DNA of 64,000 bases from Sorghum bicolor. Lineage: Eukaryota > Streptophyta > Magnoliopsida > Poales > Poaceae. The notes below the pieces were generated by a model. The model ran no database searches. It was not told the origin of the DNA and saw only the letters and a list, made by a program, of their open reading frames with translations. Each line of letters begins with the position of its first letter. The stretch's first letter is position 1. Below are positions 57,889-64,000 of the stretch, one piece after another. The translations under genes and the position numbers were made by a program. Where the stretch lies: NCBI RefSeq assembly GCF_000003195.3, contig NC_012873.2, positions 10,129,894 to 10,193,893 on the forward strand. Direction: 5' to 3'.

Positions 57889-58991
57889 CACGCAGAGGCA
57901 GATGCAATAGACCAGGTGATTTGTACTATTTGTTGTCATCTTTACATTGAGCGGTGTTGATACAAATACATACTCTACATGTCAATTGCTATCTCCTCGT
58001 CAAATGAGTTGAAGAAGAAGGAATAATGTCAGAAAAACAAAAATTGTTGCCAAATTGACATTGCTTCTGCCTTTCTCATTGAGCTCTAGCCTCTCTTATA
58101 ATAGTAAGAAGGAAATGGTTCACAAGCTCATAACACCTGATGGTAACCATAGGCCACGATAACTTGCCCTTTTAGTCCAATAATAACATAATAATCAGTT
58201 CCACTTTACATATGCAGAGAACCTACCAATAACAAGAGGGTTTCTAGCTAATCTTGCAAAAGCTGGTGGAATGCTTCCGTTGGCCATAGGCCATACACCT
58301 CTTTTGAAGGATGCCACCTGTTAAGATTTTGTTACAAAACAACAACAGAGCAAAAAGATTGCATTTCTCTTCACTGTTGGTCATCCACATCAAATTTTCC
58401 TTCAACTATTATCAGTTCCAGTGATTTGGATACCTTACAGGTTTGTTCACCATTGACAACTGTTCCCATGAATTGAGGTCCGGTGTGTTTTGGTGTAGTT
58501 GGACATTCTGTAACAGGGTCCGTAGAAGAATGAAGTTGCCTTACCTGTCTACTATTTTGATCTCGGTTTTGTGCCCAGTGTCAGTGGTATCATCATGTAT
58601 TGTACTGCTTTATATATCGTCATCCTTTTCCAGCCACTAAACAGTAGACCTATGGCGCTATGACATCAGGGGTTTACCTATGCGCCGTCTGTTCTCCCAG
58701 AAAATAATCTTGGTACCATGGCATGGCATAATTTATGTAGGCATATTAAAAAATATATCATTTGTTTTGCCACTGGAGCAGCCACACGCAACTCATTCTT
58801 GCTTAGTGATTTGACCAAACAGTCGTAGCGTAACTAGTTACTGTGCTGCTGTTATAATTGTGGGGTGAACATTCATGATGTTAAGGAAGCATTCTCTGTG
58901 GTACCAACTTGTTACAAGTTTGAGCTTTACTGGTTTAAACCAAATATAGATTGCTGAAGTTGCCATGAATTCCAGGCCATGCCATGTTGAA
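57889..58991. other. PEX7 3' flank and intergenic DNA
   Basis: 3' UTR extent is unclear; 'caaatacatactctacatg' near 57963 is AT-rich enough to hold the poly(A) site. One exon-like stretch lies on the minus strand at 58227-58317. Confidence 0.35.
58227..58317 (-). other. Isolated exon-like stretch, minus strand
   Basis: The minus strand has an acceptor-like TCTTAACAG, then 91 bases open in one frame (VASFKRGVWPMANGSIPPAF, then ARLARNPLVI) and a donor-like G|GTAGGT. No neighbouring exons in a matching phase were found and I do not recognise the peptide. It could be one exon of an unseen gene, a relic or chance. Confidence 0.2.
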
Positions 58992-59138
58992 TACTCCCTC
59001 CGTTCCCAAATTATAAGTCGCTTTGACTTTTTTGGTACATTCATTTTGCTATGCATCTAAATAAATATGTTTAGGTAGATAGCAAAATGGATGTACTAGA
59101 AAAGTCAAAGCGACTTATAATTTGGAACTGAGGGGGTA
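58992..59138 (+). mobile_element. Stowaway MITE
   Basis: TACTCCCTCCGTTCCCAAAT to AATTTGGAACTGAGGGGGTA, a near-perfect hairpin of about 147 bp with TA at the edges. Confidence 0.85.
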
Positions 59139-62002
59139 AATTAGGAAAAGGGCTAGTAAACTTTGAAAGGCATGAGAAAGGGAAACTGGAGAAGTGCTTT
59201 GGGGGAAAGATGATATGGTCGACAGATTGGCGAGAGAAGATGACATGGTGCCTAACAGTTTTCGCCCAACAATATGAAAACCTAGCAGTCATACTTAAGC
59301 TTCTTACTTAAGCAGTCCAATCACAGGGAAGTAAGGTTGTGCTTGAAATGCAAAACTTCTCTATATCTGGAGGAATCATGTTTCCTGTGAAATTCTGTAG
59401 AGATTAGTATTGTCGAATTCCTGTGTTTCTCAATTCTAAACCAAAACTGGTCACCTATTGAACATACCATGGGGACTGGGGACAGCAAGTGCACAGCTGC
59501 AGTGTTTATACACAATACACCTGACAGAGAATTAGCTTTTGTCAAAAATGGTATATAATGTTTTATGGTCCAGTTGTCCAAACATAAGAACTATGTGTCG
59601 TGTATTAGCCCTTTTCGACGAAGTAAAACGAGTTGAACATTAGCGTCATTTCTGGGCATGAATCATTAAGGAGATCAGGTCTCTCTTGAATTTTTTTGAT
59701 TTAGTCCTGCATTGACAGTTTGGCTCGCTCTGGAATGTTATTCTTGTGCTGGTGTCCATCCATCAGTCCGTGCATCGGTGCATGCAAGATAGTCACCTTT
59801 TCTGCGCCAGCCAGGTGAATTCCTATTGCTCTGCTTCTGCTCCGGCCGCCGCGGCGGCCAAGATGAAGCGGCATCAGATCTGGCCGACAGTGTCAGCCGA
59901 TGTATACTGGTGCCTTCGTCGACGCAACAGAGGAAACTTATTTTTTAAGAAGCAACAGAGGAGTGTTGCATACTTTTTTCGTCCCAAAAAAGAATGCAAT
60001 ATTGTTGGATACTCTGTTTGTCTTAAAAAAAATTAAAAAAGACAATCATAGGTATCTGGACAAATGCGAAGGTATTTGCATGGGTTGCTTACCTGAATTT
60101 GTAGAAGCACTTCTGTCCTACACTCCTGCTTCAGTGCTACAGAGGATTAATGCCGACTGTCCTAAGTATTGTTCGCTGATTTATTGTAAGTGAAAAACAA
60201 TGGCAAACGAAAAGCTCGCACTGAGGACACAAAACAGGGTAGAGTTGGACGCCGTCCGGACTTCTGGTTGCACAATGTTTTTTTTAAGAGCGCCCAGAGG
60301 TACTGAACTTGTTGACACAATGATGATAGCGCCTAGAGCTACAGAATAAGTTCATCAGTTACATGGGCTCCTTGTCTTTGTGATCTTGTCCTGTCCGGGC
60401 TCGTTCTCAAACCTGTATACTGTACATGTCTACAGGCCTGGCGGAAGAGGACTCTAATAAGATTTGTTACACTGTTTTTATCATCTCACTCATGATCATG
60501 AGATCTTGAATTGGTTACATAAGTGTCCCTGCCTTTCTGGCGAGTCACACTCGTCAAGTTAAGAACCTCAATTCTACCTGCGTTTACATGTACAACGTAC
60601 TTGTTTTTAACCGTCTTCCACTATTTTTTTTCTCTTAAAGATTTGGATTGGTTATCAGCATATATTAATAAGCAGAGATTAGACAAGCGCAAGCTTCGCC
60701 AACGCTTCCTTTAAGATGCTGTTTGGTTGCTCATTTTGTGGCGTGATCTGATCATACCGCTGAAAAGAAAAAAAAACTACCTATAACATATTATTATTAC
60801 TTGAAATTACTACCTCTACTTGTGGTGCTATTAGTTTCACCTTCCACTATGACCACTACATATACATATATCGCGAGTATTGATACACACTCATGACATA
60901 CACATTACAAATCTGACTTAAGTATTTAGACCTCAGATATGGTACATATATTATTAAAGTCTAGATTGATATATAGAATATATATCAACATGTGTTGGGG
61001 GTGGATTAGAGTGAAATTTGATACGAATCCGACCACATCCAAATAAGACCTTAATATATGAACCTAGCTGTCCTGTTTTAGGTCTAGTGCTCTACTTATC
61101 ACTCAGTGTTTGTCACTTGTATCTTCAATCTCTGCCTCTCTGGGCAATGGGCTTTCCCCTTACTGCTCATCCTCGTCAGCTGCGGCAACCTCCTTGTTTG
61201 GTGAGGGCCGTTGGGTCACCCCTGCCTCTCTACTTCCGAACATTGCTTATAGCTTATTTACTAGCACTATCTCTATGTATGTCTTCTCGCAGATTGGCAT
61301 TACAAGAAGACGGAGAAAAGATGTTGCAGTGTTAACTGTCGGTATGGAAATAGAACCTATTATGAAGCTTGTACCAGCTAGTATGTTCACTTGTCTAAAA
61401 AATACTGTTCGCTAATTTGTTACGAAAGAACAATACTAATGAGCAAATTCAGCATAAGCTCAACCTGCTTTCGCTCCCTTTTTGCATACTTTTGCCCACG
61501 AAAATCCAAAGCGCATTGTGATGGCTTCAGAAAATGCAAAGGCTGTGTGGGACGGCCCAATCAAGCTTTCCATTAGTGGCCCATGGCTGAATCTGATCCC
61601 CATCATATCAAGCGGTACTACCACACGCGCTGTGTTTTGTTGGGTACCGGTACCGTTGCGCTTTCAATCATGACGGCATGCAGAATTGCAGACGAAGGGC
61701 AGCTTCTTTGTATACAGAAAGCCTGTGCAACAGCCATCACTTTGTTTTCTGAGGAATCCATCCTTTGAACCATCAAACCGGCGGAAAGCAAATTCGGTCA
61801 TCACAACTCACCACATGCCCTCTGCTGTCCATCCTTTTCTGCATCTTTCATGGACACCGCTTACTAGTGATCTGTTGTAGAGATTTATTTGTGTCCTACC
61901 TACGTGTACTGTGCAGTATCAGAGTTTGTTTTATGCCTTCCATCGCACTATTTAAGAATGTTTGCTAACAACTGATGAGAGAGAGAAAGAGAGGATGATT
62001 AT
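59139..62002. other. Intergenic, no gene recognised
   Basis: Several short open frames occur. Those at 61018-61415 (two frames, one reading 'LLPNIAYSLFTSTISMYVFS') and 61482-61768 are the longest, but none resembles a known protein. The phrase 'agtattgttcgctgatttat' near 60165 recurs in altered form near 28090, 52655 and 61400, and may be part of another old MITE. Confidence 0.35.
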
Positions 62003-62597
62003 GGGAGTGTTTAGATCTAAGGGCCTAGTTAGCTGCTAGAATTAGTTCTAGTACATCTAAACAGCCCAATTAACAGCTCGGAATGGATTATTTAGCTAAT
62101 AAAAAGTTATTAGCTAGTTTTTTTTTCCTAGGTAGCCACTAACATTTAGCTACACAAGGTTCAAATAGGTCAATTATCTCCAACAATGGGAACCTAAAAT
62201 ATAAGATTCATTTCACTTCCCGTTTGGGTAACACTACAGGTAAATGTTTCAATACTAATTTTTTATCTTCTTCAACAATAAAAATCAAAAGAGAACACTT
62301 TCTGCAAATGGATCTCCAGAAGAGATGATACTTAGATTTAGGTTGTGTCTCTCTTGGCATCTAAAATAGGTCTAGTACTCTGTTGGAGGCCAATACAGTA
62401 CTATCGGAGACCCATTTTGTGTTTACATGCCTTTATGGGCCACCTGTTGGAGATAGTCCATACGTAAAAATGCCAATGAGCCAACACTGTAATTGGATCT
62501 CTTAGCTACTAATTGTCCGCTAGCTAGCTGATAGGTAATATTAGCTAGCTAACTATTAACCGATTTGACTTAACTAGTGAGATAATTGCCAGTTGAT

Positions 62598-62753
62598 ATT
62601 TCTCTTCTCTCTCTTTCAAATTGTAAGTTATTTTGGCTTTTCTAGATTCATAAGTTTGATTATGTGTCTAGACACAAGTGTATATCTAGATGCATAGAAA
62701 GGCTATGCACCTAGAAAAGGCAAAACGACTTATAATTTGGAATGGAGAAAGTA
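62598..62753 (+). mobile_element. Stowaway MITE
   Basis: 'ctctctttcaaattgtaagt' to 'acttataatttggaatggag' then AAAGTA, with the family interior (tctagattcataag, gcacctagaaaagg). Confidence 0.7.
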
Positions 62754-62790
62754 ACAATTAGAACTGTAATTCCATTCCAGTTATTAGTAG

Positions 62791-63152
62791 TACTCCCTCT
62801 ATCCCAAAATAAAAAGTCATTTTCGCTTCCCAAGAAGTCAATCTTTTTTAACTTTGACCAATTATATATAAAAGAATATTAATATAATAATACATAATTA
62901 GTATCATCATATAGATCATTAAATATTCATTTGAGCTTATCTGCCAAATCTATCAATCATTCAGTACTGTTTTTATCTCACAACAATCAGCGAACAGTGC
63001 TTTCACCATGACTTTTTAGCCAAGCGAACATAGCCAAACTTATTTGGAGATATATAAATGTTGCGTGCATTTTCAACAAACCTAGTTAAAGTTAAGAAAG
63101 TATGATATGCGCGTATCCTATAATATCTTTTTTTTTTTGGACAGAGGGAGTA
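62791..63152 (+). mobile_element. Stowaway-type MITE, longer and degenerate
   Basis: It starts TACTCCCTCTATCCCAAAAT and ends TTTTGGACAGAGGGAGTA. The centre (aactttgaccaattatatat and catttgagcttatctgcc) is not part of the short form, so it may carry another insertion. Confidence 0.6.
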
Positions 63153-63472
63153 GCTAATATGAATTCAAACAGTGCACACTTATGAGAGGGACACTAACTA
63201 TTCCTCTTCTTTCCCAAATCCATTGTACCTAGAAAAGTGCGATGGAAGGCATATGACGGAGACGATGAGAAGAGAGCTATTTCGAGCAAAGATGGTGATT
63301 GGTGGGAGAGGCATATCCATCACCTGTCCTGTTCAGTTAACCACTTGGGCTGCTTTCTTGTGAGGGTGTGACAGGGAAAGCAAGGCCGTGACGCGTACAA
63401 GCACGCCTCCTCGCAACTGATGACAGCCGCAATTCCAGCTCACCTCCCCATTTTCCATTTTTCCTCCTAAGC

Positions 63473-63493
63473 TTTATTTATTTATTTATTTAT
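63473..63493 (+). repeat. TTTA microsatellite
   Basis: About five TTTA units (ttatttatttatttattta). Confidence 0.7.
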
Positions 63494-63627
63494 CTATGCG
63501 AGGCCACAGGAAAAGAAAGAAGAACAAGGCTGTCTCCATCTGTGTGCCTGCAAGCATGTCCGTCCGAGCAACCGGGGGGAATTGAAAGTGACGTGTGCAT
63601 TGCATGTCCTCTCCCCTTCTTCTTTTA

Positions 63628-63676
63628 GCCTTGTTTAGATCCGAAAAGTGAAAAGTTTTCGGAACTAAACAAGGTC
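63628..63676 (+). mobile_element. Terminal-repeat-only remnant of the GGCCTTGTTTAGTT MITE
   Basis: GCCTTGTTTAGATCCGAAAA is followed at once by GTTTTCGGAACTAAACAAGG, so the two inverted ends of the family sit together with the 200-bp interior gone. The 49 bases form a single hairpin. Confidence 0.75.
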
Positions 63677-63867
63677 GTTTGGCAATTCTTTTCCTTCTCT
63701 TCCCCAAACCGGCTTTGGCAAAAAAGAAATGGTGGTCTCTTCGACGCACGCACTCCCACTACGTGCTTTCAACAATCAACATAGAGAGGGAATTTTGCGG
63801 CTCCAAACGAACGGGACCGGAGAACGCAAGGTCAAGGTCTATGCTATGCGCTGATGTTACAATATAC

Positions 63868-64000
63868 TTCGTCTATTCTTAATTATAAGTTATTTTGATT
63901 TTTTATATAAATTTTGTCTGCACACATACCAAATTTGACGTAAAAAAAATAAAATCTATACCTATCTATAAAGAGCTAAAATTTCAGTCTGCCTTTTTTT
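63868..64000 (+). mobile_element. Stowaway-like MITE cut by the window end
   Basis: 'atacttcgtctattcttaat' then 'tataagttattttgattttt' is the usual left arm. The right arm lies beyond the window. Confidence 0.45.

Noticed and set aside
56860..57939. Minus-strand and shifted frames over PEX7
   Set aside because: GC-rich shadows; the WD40 frame at 56923-57888 explains the region.
61018..61415. Frames with hydrophobic stretches, considered as a small membrane protein
   Set aside because: Two competing frames, no similarity I know, no splice or leader support.

Overview
The window is nuclear DNA from a grass, most likely sorghum or a close panicoid relative. The evidence is split genes with GT-AG introns, GC-rich first exons, UGT72-type and Raf-like plant genes, SIRE/copia and Tekay-type LTR elements, and many MITEs with GGCCTTGTTTAGTT ends. 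The species is inferred, not proven. There are no prokaryotic operons, CRISPR arrays or rRNA genes, and I recognised no tRNA gene.

Layout. 1-3070: partial antisense SIRE-like LTR, then degraded retroelement gag. 3070-4750: broken 9-cis-epoxycarotenoid dioxygenase (NCED) copy between inverted repeats, resembling a gene-capturing DNA transposon. 4750-8510: intergenic, rich in MITEs. About 8560-27600: one long + strand gene for a Raf-like MAPKKK with an EDR1-type N-terminal domain. I could assemble 16 coding exons into an 802-residue protein; introns 1 and 5 are swollen by nested transposons. 28144-41788: one antisense Tekay/Del-type retroelement with three LTRs and two internal regions inside a single 5-bp target duplication. 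42975-50045: two intact UGT72-like glycosyltransferase genes in tandem on the - strand. 50-56.9 kb: MITEs and small tandem repeats. 56923-57888: intact single-exon PEX7 gene, the PTS2 import receptor. 57.9-64 kb: intergenic, with MITEs and no gene I can name.

Four genes look functional: the Raf-like kinase (signalling), two UGT72-like enzymes (glucosylation of small phenolic-type acceptors) and PEX7 (peroxisomal import). They do not form an obvious pathway; only the UGT pair is linked by descent.

I found no new defence-like or enzymatic system. The most notable structures are the three-LTR element with its two inherited stop codons at key motif positions, the NCED capture between inverted repeats, the pair of oppositely oriented hAT-like elements in two introns of one gene, and, in the kinase gene, a GC-AG intron at the P-loop and a 20-nt micro-exon.
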